37,677 bases of DNA. Source: Pseudozyma flocculosa PF-1 (taxonomy: Eukaryota > Basidiomycota > Ustilaginomycetes > Ustilaginales > Ustilaginaceae). Below are positions 25,965 to 35,270 of the stretch, piece after piece. The stretch covers positions 144,951 to 182,627 of the forward strand of contig NW_006920882.1 of assembly GCF_000417875.1 (NCBI RefSeq). Reading direction: 5' to 3'. The notes beneath the pieces were generated by a model. That model was not told where the DNA came from. It ran no database searches and saw nothing but the letters and a program-made list of their open reading frames with translations. The first letter of the stretch is position 1. Every line of letters begins with the position of its first letter. The position numbers were made by a program, and so were the translations under genes.

Positions 25965-27408
25965 TGAATGTACAAATAATTCTGTGAGTTCACAATACGC
26001 ATCTCCCCGCTTCCAGGGCCCGGCCCAGCCTTGGCGCGGTCAGGGTACGGCAAGGCGCCTCTGGTGCCGATCTGCAGGGAAGCCGACGCCGCCCACCGGA
26101 GATTCCGCTGCGGGGGGCGCTCCTGAAGCTCATGCGCGGGCCAAGTGGCCGTCGAAACGCCCTGCCTGCCATGTTTCGAAGGCGGGCCAGGGCGGCCGGC
26201 GTGGTCCGAAGACGGCGGCGGCCCGACGAGGCACGAGGCGATTCGACGTCGTCGGCAGCGCGCGCGCTCTCAAAGGCCCCGAGAACCGACCGGCAGGCTG
26301 GCACGGTGGCACGATGGCAGCAGCTCTTCTGTGTCGCCGACCATGTTATGGCATGCGCCTGCGGTGCGTGCATTTGTTTGGAATCGCCTGCCCGCTGTGC
26401 CGCACGCCACTTTTGTATCCCGTACGTTTGTCTCGACGACGAGGTCAAGTGCCAGCGGCGATGGGAAGAGCGTCGCCTGGCAGCGCCTGGCCTGCCTTTG
26501 GGATTTTGCGCGAGCATTTTTCACGCCTTTTTCCCGTTCGCATAGAGTTGAGAGCGAGAAGGAGAGCCGGCGGCGAGGGCAGCAGCGTGGATTGCTTTCT
26601 TCGCCAGAACGACGGTCGGGCTGGACCCTTTGAAGTACGTGCGCGACTCGCTTGGAGCGTTCGGATGGATGCTGCTGCCATACACGTACGGTGGCGCGCC
26701 AGGCTGCTTCCGCCGTAACCCTTTGTCCGCCTTTGCTCGCCAACCACCAGGCAAGCAGGCAAAAGGGGGCCAGCTGGCTGGAGAAAGCAAGAGGCAGGTG
26801 GGCCGACTAGGCGGTGCAGGGAAGAAGGAACCAGCCAGGCTGCTGCCTGATCGTCGGCGCTTACCGAAGGCCCCACCTTGCGGCTGGCGGCCAGACGGGG
26901 GCGGTGGGCCGAGGGGCGGGCGAGCATCGGCATCGAGGCGGGCGTCGTTGCCTCCACCTCTTCGGGGCCATGGAGCCGCGCACCCGCCCACCTGCCCTCT
27001 TGCCTGCTGGCCTTCCCTCTGGCCTGCCCGTGGACCCGCGTGGCTCGCCAACCAACCTGCCCAAACCCTAGCCTAGGCCTGCCCTGCCTGCCCTTGCTCC
27101 CGCAACAAACAGCCCCGCTTCTTCCACCACCACCACCACCACCACCACCACCACCATCATCACCTCCATCACCGCTCTGCCGCGCGCGGCCCGTTGTCAC
27201 CGCCCGTTCTCATCGCACAAGCACATCTGCCTGCCCGCTTCCACCGGCTCAGGCCGTTTTCGACGCGCTTCCGCAGCTTTAGTCCGTCGGCGTAGCATTG
27301 CTCTTCCCGTGATAGCAGCCCACACTCCAACTCCGAACGCTATCTCGCTCTCTGTGCCTCCCTCGCCGGCAGCGAAAGCGGCTGGCCGCGCGGCCGTGAC
27401 GCAACGAC
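25965..27408. other. Gene-poor region upstream of SEC59
   Basis: About 1.4 kb without a supportable gene. Open frames on both strands are Arg/Pro/Ala/Gly-rich with no start context, splice logic or family motif, as expected from GC-rich noncoding DNA. A (CCA)11 tract lies at 27124-27156. The last few hundred bases are pyrimidine-rich and probably carry the SEC59 promoter and 5'UTR. Confidence 0.5.
27124..27156. repeat. (CCA)11 trinucleotide tract
   Basis: Thirty-three perfect bases of CCA repeat about 250 bp upstream of the SEC59 start codon. Confidence 0.93.
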
Positions 27409-30400
27409 ATGGAGCGAAGCTGGTCGGCCGACACCGCCTCGCCCATCATCGAGCGCCCCACCTTTGACCTCACCAAACCCCGCAAGCATGCTCGCAGACA
27501 CTCGAACCAGGACAGCAGGGATGGCGTCCGCGAGTGGCGCAAGTCGAAGCTGACGGCGACCACGAGCAGCAGAAGGCATAGCCAGGACCTCGCAGAGAGC
27601 TCGGCCGTCCGCCGCAGGCCAAGCCCCAGCGGCCTTGCGCAGACCGGCGGCGGCGGCAGCAGCAGCAGCCGGAAACAGCAGGGAGACCCGTCAAAGCCAA
27701 GAAAGCAGCAATCGCTACCCAACGAGCTCGGCACGGCAAATGCACAATGGCCCGCAGGCAGGCTCCTGCACGTCCGGGAGGCGAGCGTCGAGACCGACTC
27801 GATGACGGAGCGCGAGGATCCCGACGACCTATCGGCCGCGCCCTATTCGAGCGCAGCCTACTCTGCCGGGCCTTCCGGAGGCGCGCACACCGGCTACTCG
27901 TCCAGTAGCGACGAAGGAGGGTCCACGTCGGGATACGAGGGCTTCGACTGGGACGTCGCCGTCAAGAGGAGCACCGAGCGGCCACGTTCGTTCCACGGCG
28001 AGCTGCACGGCCCTTACCCACCGGCCACCGGTGCGACGGCGGATCCCGCATCAAGCGTAAGCGGCGCCACCCAGAAGTCCAAGAGGGCCCTCCTGCGCAA
28101 GGCCGACGGGAATAGCAGCGGCGCCAAGAGCCTCTCGCCGAAGAAGGCCTCACTGGCGCTGCCAGGGGAGCAGGTTTCCACGGCAGGCAGCAACGGCAAG
28201 GCGGCTGCGGGCGCCAGCGGACCGACGACAAAGGCCAAGGGCGGCGCCAACGCACAAAACGGGGGGTCGGTCGCAGGCAACGACAAGAAAGCTACGCCGC
28301 CGGCGTCGCCCGCGGGCAACGAGGCCAACGCGCAAAATCGCAAGCGGAGGCGGCGTGGGCTGCGCGTCAACCCGACCGTGGAAGCCCTCTTTGTGCTCAC
28401 AGCCGCTGGTGCCACCTACCACCTCATCTCGCTGGACGAGCGGGCCGAGACGCGGTGCCACGCCTTCGAGCTCGGTGCAGTCACCGTCGCCAGCGCCCTC
28501 TACTTCTTCCTGCGCAACCAGTGGGAGCAGGGCGCCATCTGGGCGACGGACCACCGCAACTACCGGACCTGCGGCGACGACGGAGCCCTGATCGGCCTTC
28601 TGATACCCCCGATCATCGCTGCCACGAGTTTGCTGTCGGCGCTCGACGACCAGGCCGCCACCAAGGCGAGGGCCTCGGCTGCGGGCGAGCCGCTGCCGCG
28701 ACCGCCTTGGATCGTCGAGGGTCCACCCCCGATCCTGCTCCACGACCACAAGCCCATCGCCGGCATGACGTCGCTCGTGCTGTCCCGCTACAACCTCATC
28801 AGCCTTACCTGCCTCACGTCGACCGCGCTGCTCTGCCACCTGCTCGCCACGATCTGGATCAAGCGGCCGCACGAGTTCCCTCGGAGTAACTGGAGGAAGC
28901 TCGGCAGCTTCACCCTCTTTGCCTGTATCCTGACGGCGGTGCTTGAAGGCGTGCGCGAAATCGCCATGTACCACGGCGTACCGCTGTGGGCCAACATGTA
29001 CCGGTGGGAGGTCGTCACGGCTTGCATGCTGTTCCAGGCCAACCTCTACACGATTTCCAGGCTGGCGCGCAAGAGCTTCACCCTTGGCGAGCTCGGCATC
29101 GTGGCCGCGCTCGGCGTCACGCTGACGATGGAGACCACCAACCTGACAATCGCAAAGGTGAGTGTTGCTGCAGGGGGCGGGAAGACGCGGCGGCGACGCG
29201 GATCATCCGATGACCCACGGCGGACCTGGCTGACAACAACCGACGCAACCCTCTTGTCGACCGCCCACCCTCCGCTCAGCTGCTGCCGGTGACTACACCG
29301 TACATCAAGACATTCCGACGTCCGACGCCGCTGCTGATTTTCCAGCTAGCCCTGGTGGTCGGCACGTTTATCGTGGGCTTCCTGCTCTCGCCGCTCCTCT
29401 ACCTCTCGCGCAACCTCGCGCAGAAGCCGACACACCGCCTCCGCTGGCCGGACAAGCGGAACCTGCACCGGAGGTTGCTGGCGGGCTTCTTCTACTTCTT
29501 CGCCGCCGTCTACGTTGTCGGCGTGTTGGGCATGTGGGTGCGCTGGATGCTCGTCAGGCGGGACCCGTGGATCTGGGCGATCCAGTTCCTGGTCAAGGGC
29601 CCGAAGCCGTGGTCACGCCCGGTGCTGGTCGCCTACTGGGCCTTGCTGGTGGGCGGGTCGATCCTCGGCTGGCAGACGGTCGTGGCGCGCGCCAAACGCT
29701 TCCGCGGCCTCGGCCCGGCCCCGTACGGCCGCACGCAGCAGGGCAAGCTCAACAACACTGCTGTCGCGACGGTGCCGTCGAGCGACGCGCCGGGCGGCCT
29801 TGAGCTCAAAGAGGCGGCGTCGCGGACCAACGGCGTCGCGATCAAGCTGACCCAGCCGAGCGGCACGGCGCTGGCCAAGGAGAGCGGCGCAACGACGATC
29901 AAGAAGGCGGCCCACCTCAGCCTCAACGCGAAGCGCAAGTTCTTCCACGCGCTGGCGGTGCTGCTGTTTGTGCCGGGGATTGCGTTTGATGTGAGTCGAG
30001 TCGTCCCTAGGCCCCTTGGGAAGAGAAGCTCGGCGATGGGCCCGACAGCTGACGGGACGTGCTGCCAACTTGCTTGCCTCCCTGCCCTGCCCTGCCCTGG
30101 CCGCCCGCCGACAGCCCGCCTTCACGCACCTTGCCTTCTCTCTGGCCTTTTCCGTCTTCATCTTTGCCGAGTACGTGCGCTACTATGCGCTCTACCCGTT
30201 CGGCGCGTCGCTGCACGTCTTCATGAGCGAGTTCCTGGACCACAAGGACTCCGGGCCCGTCATCCTGAGCCACTTTTACCTCTTGACGGGGTGCGCCGCG
30301 CCGCTGTGGCTCGAGGGACGGTCGCAGATCCTGCACCAATCTGGCGTGCTCGTGCTCGGCGTCGGCGATGCGCTCGCCTCGGTCATCGGACGGCGGTACG

Positions 30401-30775
30401 GCCGGATCTACTGGCCCGCCTCGTCCAAGACAGTCGAGGGATCCCTGGCCTTTTTCGCCAGCATCGTCGCGAGCGCCTGGCTGCTAAGGCTGTCGGGCCT
30501 CTGTGCCCACTTTAGCGTGAGTCGTGCCGACCCAGCCCGCCCCATTGCGGGATCCCCTTTCCTTGCCGCTTTTGACGACACCGCAGGCTGACGCACCGAT
30601 CCTCATCCACCTTGCTTTTCGTCCGACGTCGCCGTTTCTCGCTCGCGTGTCGCAGCTGTGGAAGTACAGCTTCCTCACGGCCTCGCTCGGATTGCTCGAA
30701 GGCGTGTCGGAGCAGAACGACAACCTCCTCCTGCCCATCTTTGCCATCATGATTGGCTTCCTCATCAAGATCTGA
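27409..30775 (+). CDS. SEC59: Dolichol kinase
   Basis: Phosphorylates dolichol with CTP in the ER membrane, the last step in making the dolichyl phosphate carrier for N-glycosylation, O-mannosylation and GPI anchors. Four exons are read: 27409-29157, 29280-29990, 30115-30516 and 30656-30775, 993 residues. Many hydrophobic helices start near residue 325 (NPTVEALFVLTAAGATYHL). The kinase signature is in the third exon: GVLVLGVGDALASVIGRRYG and SSKTVEGSLAFFASI. The last exon gives SLGLLEGVSEQNDNLLLPIF, the family C-terminus. The acceptor at 30655 was chosen because it matches the spacing in human DOLK; an in-frame acceptor at 30586 would insert 23 residues. Compared with yeast Sec59 (519 residues), it carries an extra hydrophilic N-terminus of about 320 residues, rich in Ser/Lys/Gly, ending in a basic cluster (RKRRRRG) just before the first helix. 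Confidence 0.92.
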
Positions 30776-31253
30776 TGTCGACCCTCTGCCGCTGCCGCCG
30801 CCATCGGTCTTCAGGCCCCACCGCTCCCGGAAAGCACGACTTGGCTGTCCTGGAGCGCACCTCGCTTTCCATCTACCCTTATCCCTGCGAATCGGATAAT
30901 CACTTGCCCGTGTTTCGACGGCCTCGCGACGGCGACGGCGACAAGGAGAGGTCAGATTGCGGCCTCGCCATCTCGCTTGGATGGCCGCCGTGCTCATGGT
31001 CCCGATGCTGCGTGGCGCGGGCGAGGATGAGGCTCAGGCAGCAGGCGATGGTATGACTGGGGGCGCTTCAGGAACGAAAAGGAGAGACTGGGGGGTTGCG
31101 GAGGGACTGTTCCGACCGACCGGCTGGGAAGCGTTCCACGACACGGGGGCGTTCTGCGACGACGCGGCCACGGAAAGGCATCTGGCAAAGGGGCACAGGA
31201 CGAAGCGACACGGATCTGACCACGACGAGGCTCGATGGAAGCGGGAAAGGCCC
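30776..31253. other. Convergent intergenic region
   Basis: 478 bp between the SEC59 stop and the stop of the small secreted-peptide gene on the other strand. It presumably holds two 3'UTRs. No further feature is seen. Confidence 0.45.
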
Positions 31254-31688
31254 TCACTTCTTGTAGAAACCGGCTGTGGGAACGAGGCGCCGGGGGGGGG
31301 GGGGGGGGGGCACCAAGGGACACGGTCGAGGTGAGGATCTCGTGCACCGTGTCCGGCTAGCTGGCTCGCACGTTGCGACCGTCGAGCAGACTCACCGATG
31401 GGCCTCCCGCTGAACGAACCGTCCTGTGAGACCTCGGGCGCGTCGGCTTCGCAAGGCAGGGGGGGAATGGCGGGCGCGAAGCGATGGGTGATTCTCGTCA
31501 GCCACGGTCGAGATTCGTTGGCGGCTTCGATCTGCCCGAAATTGCTCACCAGCCGGGTCGGTATCAGACGGGTCGGTCTCACGTCCAACCTCGTGCTTCG
31601 TCTCCGACTTGCGCACCGGGGAAGCGAGAGAGAGCGACGCTAGCGACGCGATTGCCACAAAGGCGACGAGCTGGCGGAAGAACTGCAT
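31254..31688 (-). CDS. Putative small secreted peptide (69 aa, three exons)
   Basis: Exons 31688-31550, 31446-31396 and 31273-31254 join in phase to encode 69 residues. The start MQFFRQLVAFVAIASLASLSLAS is a textbook signal peptide split here as MQFFRQLVAF and VAIASLASLSLAS, with likely cleavage after ...SLAS or nearby. The mature part is short, acidic and cysteine-free (SETKHEVGRETDPSDTDPA, then DAPEVSQDGSFSGRPI), ending AGFYKK. Donors are GTGAGC and GTGAGT; intron 1 has GGCTGAC before its acceptor, and intron 2 contains a C19 run. The intron 1 acceptor is GAAG; a CACAG 21 bases further on would give a longer, less natural protein. No family is recognised. Without cysteines it differs from typical disulfide-rich effectors. 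Prediction depends on unverified splicing. Confidence 0.55.
31292..31310. repeat. G19 homopolymer
   Basis: Nineteen consecutive G on the plus strand. On the minus strand it is a C19 polypyrimidine run located in intron 2 of the putative secreted-peptide gene, about 18 nt before its acceptor. Its length is likely to be variable or misread. Confidence 0.93.
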
Positions 31689-33966
31689 CCTGCCTGGCCC
31701 ACAGGGACGACGAGCGCACGACGAACGGCGTCGGGTCGTGGTTGGCTCGATGTCAGCAGGCCTCATCTCGGAGACTTCATCTTTTCTCGACCTCATCGAC
31801 CGAGCTAGACGGCTGCACTCACTCTACAGGGCAGAGAGGGCGATGTTGCTCAAGTGCGGAACGTGACGCTCGAAGCTGTCGATGTGAGTGGAAGTCGAGC
31901 AGGGGCGGGGTTGTGCGCGGAGCAGAGAGGATGCACAGCGGAAGGGAGAGAATGGAGCGAAAGAGGGTCAGGGGTCCGAGAGGCGGCCGATGGCTCGAGT
32001 ACTTATCTCTGCGGCCTCGCCGGTCGAGGCCGGCAGCTGGAGGGGATTGGCCGGGGTCACAAAGAGAGGCCGGCACGTTCCTGGCCTAGGCTGCCTATTC
32101 TATCTGCCTCTTTAGCCTTGCTTGGCGCTAGAGCGAGCGAGGGTTGCCGGCGTCGACTTGCTTGGCTGGAACGTAATACCAGCGAGGCTTCGGGGCAACG
32201 GCCAAGCGGAGGTGGGTTGGGAAATGATCAGAGGCAGGCTAGGAGCGGTGTGGGCGTCGACAACAGAAAATGACGGCAGCGCGCCCAAGCAGGCGAGGTG
32301 GGTCGTGAAGAGGCAACGCGCAGGCCGGCAGGCTAGAGGCTAGGCCGGGGTCGTCCCAGACGGCGGTCATGGCGCAACGCAATAATTCTCACCAGCGCCC
32401 CCACCTCCCCTCTGCCCCTGCCGCTGTCCCTGTCCATGGCCCCCAACCGGCCTGCCTGCCTGCCACAAGGAACGAAAGATGCCGAACCGCAGTGCCATCG
32501 CAACCAACCGAACGACCGAGCCAGGCGCGAGCCGCACGGTGGCTGGGCCCAGGTCGACCCCCGCGTAACCATCTGTTGCATTCCCACGTACTGCTGCTGC
32601 TCAGGAGGCTGAGGTTCCTGGCCAGGAACGCTGGCGCTGGCGTGCTTGTGGCGCCGGGCCGAAGCTCAAGCTACATAGCAGCGTCGGTGGTAACCAAGCA
32701 AGTCTCCACGGCCCCGCAAGCTCCCGAGCCAGCAAGCTAGGTGTACCTACCTACATGAGCCTAACTGGTCACGGGAGCGTGGGTGCGAAGCGTGGAGCGG
32801 CTGAACCGAACTTGCTGGCACGGCGCCGTGCGATGCCGCGTTCCTGAGTTCGGTCCAGCCGTCTCGCCCCAGGTCGGCCACGGTTCTGCTACGCCCGCAA
32901 AACCAAACCGAGGCTCTCGAGCTGAAGCAGGTGGATCTGACGCTCGCGAGGAGAGGCGAGGGGTCGTCGACGGATGCTCCGCGGCACGATCCTTTGTGCC
33001 TCCCGTCCCCTCACCGACTGTGACTGTGCTGCGTATGAACGAGGCAAACCGTGAGCCTTCCGCCGCCCGAGTTCCTGGGAGCACTACGTGCCGGACGACA
33101 TCGTCGCCACGGTCAGCCGTTGTCTTCGGCGACCGGCCGACGCCGGGTCAGCAGCAACGTGACCAAGATCAGGTCAGGGCGCACACGAGGGGCTGAGGCA
33201 TCGCTTCTCGGGCTATCCGTCCCGCCGACTGCCGCGGCAGTGTCTGAAACGGGCACAGCCTCGGCGCACGGGCGTGACAACGAGCGTGGGTTGGTGGACG
33301 GCTGGGCCGTCACGCACGGAAGATGCATGCATGGTCGAGACGACTGGCTTTGCTCACTCGCCAGGCGAGGCCCTCCAGAGCCCCCTTGCAACGCGATGGG
33401 GTGTGGCACGCAGCAGCAAGCAAGAGGCGGCTGATAACAAGCTTTCATGGCGCATCAGCTGGATGCGACTGGCGGCACATGTCGTCGCGACCCGGTGGCA
33501 AGGTCGTAGCTTCCCCGTCAGCCTTGCTTTACGCTCTCGCTCTGGCTCGATGAGCCTTTTACGAGCTCAAGCGCAGCGCATCGAGACTGAGCGTGCGCGG
33601 TCGCTTTCTCCTGAAGGTAGCCGCGACCCTGGCATTGAACCGCTGGCGGGCGGCAGATCCGGCAACCAGGGCTCTCGTCGGCACCATTCCGCTAAGCAAT
33701 CCGCCCACTGGCTCACGATGCATCATGTGACGTTTCGGCGCTCACCAATTCCCAGGCAATCGTGCGTCCAGCAGGGGCGACGGCAGGGAGGTTCAACCTG
33801 CGATGGAGGCAGAGTCGCATCGAGCTTGTCGAGATGCTGTGGTCGGGGATATGATTACACTTGAGCGAAGGAGGACCGGGACGGAGCGGCATCGGTGTTG
33901 CCGAGGAGGGGTTGGATACAAGAGAATTGAGCGCATGCGAAGTTGAGACTGGTATCGGAGCAGCTG
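31689..33966. other. 2.3-kb stretch without a recognisable gene
   Basis: Between the start of the small secreted-peptide gene and the stop of SmD2, both on the minus strand. I looked on both strands for spliced open frames, signal peptides, transposase or reverse-transcriptase motifs, terminal repeats and tRNA boxes and found none that hold up. Base composition seems less codon-like than neighbouring genes. It may contain the secreted-peptide promoter, a noncoding RNA or a decayed element. Confidence 0.5.
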
Positions 33967-34809
33967 TCATGCCGTGTTGCGGAGGACTGTGCGGGAGCGA
34001 GGACGGAGGCAGGCGGGAGGGGGCGGGTCAGCCGACGGTCTCCGAGGCGACAAGAGTGCGCGCTTGCCGCCTGCTCGACGTCGCGGCGGCTCCCACGATC
34101 GCGCGTTGGCGAGAGTCCCGATGAACTCACCCAACACCACAGAATCGCCTCGCAGGAACATCTTGGAGATGAAGCGGTCCTTCTACGAATACGACGAGGC
34201 GCGCAGAGGGGTCAAAGAGAGCGAGCGGAAGGGTGAGCAGCCGAGCTTGCTGGATTCGGAGCGGGAGCAAGGAGCAGAAGAGAAGTGGGCACTCACGTTG
34301 ACCGGCTTCTTGCCCTTGCCCTTGGGTACCTCTGTCCACATCTGTTCCAAGCAACGACGAGCAACGGAGGTCGAAGTGTCAGCTGCCTCGGCCTCTTGCC
34401 CGCACCAGCGACGGCGGCGGCGACGGCGGCGGTGGCGCGCAGGCCCGACTCACCTCCTTCACATTCTCGAGGACCATGTTCGAGTGCCTGTCAAAGGCCT
34501 TGACCCTTGCGAGGAGCTTTTTGTTGTTGCGGAGCGAGATGAGGATCTGGGTGTGGTTGCGCACCGACTGCTGCAGCACCGAGAGGGGCCCCTGGCCGAT
34601 CTCGTACTCTTCCAGCTCGCGGATCTGCACCTCGGTCAGCTCAGACTTGGGCACGTTGAGATATTGGCTGCGGGTTCGAAAAGGCGGATGGAGAGCGGAC
34701 GCGGTGAAGGGGGGCGGAGTAGGAGGTCAGCTTGATCGGTGCACCGCAAGCCGTCAAGTCGGCGGCGTTGGCCCGTCCGAGCAGGCCCGTGAGGAGACGC
34801 TCACCTCAT
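33967..34809 (-). CDS. SMD2: Small nuclear ribonucleoprotein SmD2
   Basis: A core Sm protein of U1, U2, U4 and U5 snRNPs; it pairs with SmD1 in the heptameric ring around the snRNA Sm site. Five exons are read: 34809-34805, 34667-34454, 34341-34297, 34182-34131 and 33986-33967, 111 residues (human SmD2 has 118). The Sm fold is intact: [38 protein letters not shown] and MVLENVKE form Sm1; [15 protein letters not shown] is the family loop; [20 protein letters not shown] forms Sm2, ending in NTA. Exon 1 contributes only ATGAG, joined to C to give Met-Ser. Four introns in such a short gene is dense for this window. Exons 2 to 5 are certain by similarity; exon 1 rests on the splice site and phase. 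Confidence 0.94.
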
Positions 34810-35270
34810 CGTGTATGGAGGATGCTCAGGGGGGTGGGACGTAGGCCGAGTGCGAGGGACGGGGTCAGGGAGGGACGAAGAGAGCGAGCGAGCGAGCGGA
34901 TGGGGGGGATAAGAATGGTGGTGGGGACTGCAGGGAGCGGCGGCGATATGATGGTGGTGTTGGACCGACCCGAGCGAGAAGCCGCAAGCCTCGATCACTC
35001 CACTTTTTGCGCTTCTTCCACTCTCGAGGCCGGGCCTCAGTGTTACGTGGTAAATTGATTGCCTTGCAGATTAGCGTTGGACGAACGCTGCACCTGTCTC
35101 AATGATTCCAACCGTCTGGCCCCTGGCCCGCGCTCTGCGAAAAAAGGCGTTGGCCCGCCGCCAACGCCGGTCTCGTGGGGTGGTGAGTCGACCCCGACCG
35201 TCCTCTCCTCGCCATCCTCCTAGCCTGCATCCTCTACCCCTCACCCACTCGACGCTTCAACCCGGCCATC
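34810..35270. promoter_or_regulatory. Divergent promoter of SMD2 and GUS1
   Basis: 461 bp between divergent start codons. It includes purine-rich runs with GAGC repeats near 34880-34900 on the SMD2 side and a C/T-rich lead before the GUS1 ATG. No named element is recognised. Confidence 0.5.

Noticed and set aside
25882..26718. Open frame of 278 codons starting inside tRNA copy 2
   Set aside because: It overlaps the tRNA, has no family likeness, and has Arg/Pro/Ala composition typical of chance GC-rich frames.
31405..31425. Alternative CACAG acceptor for intron 1 of the secreted-peptide gene
   Set aside because: It gives a longer Arg/Pro-rich C-terminus that looks like a noncoding frame, whereas the GAAG acceptor gives an ordinary-looking peptide that stops cleanly in exon 3. 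Kept only as an alternative.
33625..33655. Another TTCAAT box-B-like sequence on the minus strand
   Set aside because: The second pair of the T stem is already mismatched and no other arms are present.
32369..33864. Several open frames of 100-200 codons in the gene-empty stretch
   Set aside because: No start context, splice logic, signal peptide or domain; composition matches random GC-rich DNA.
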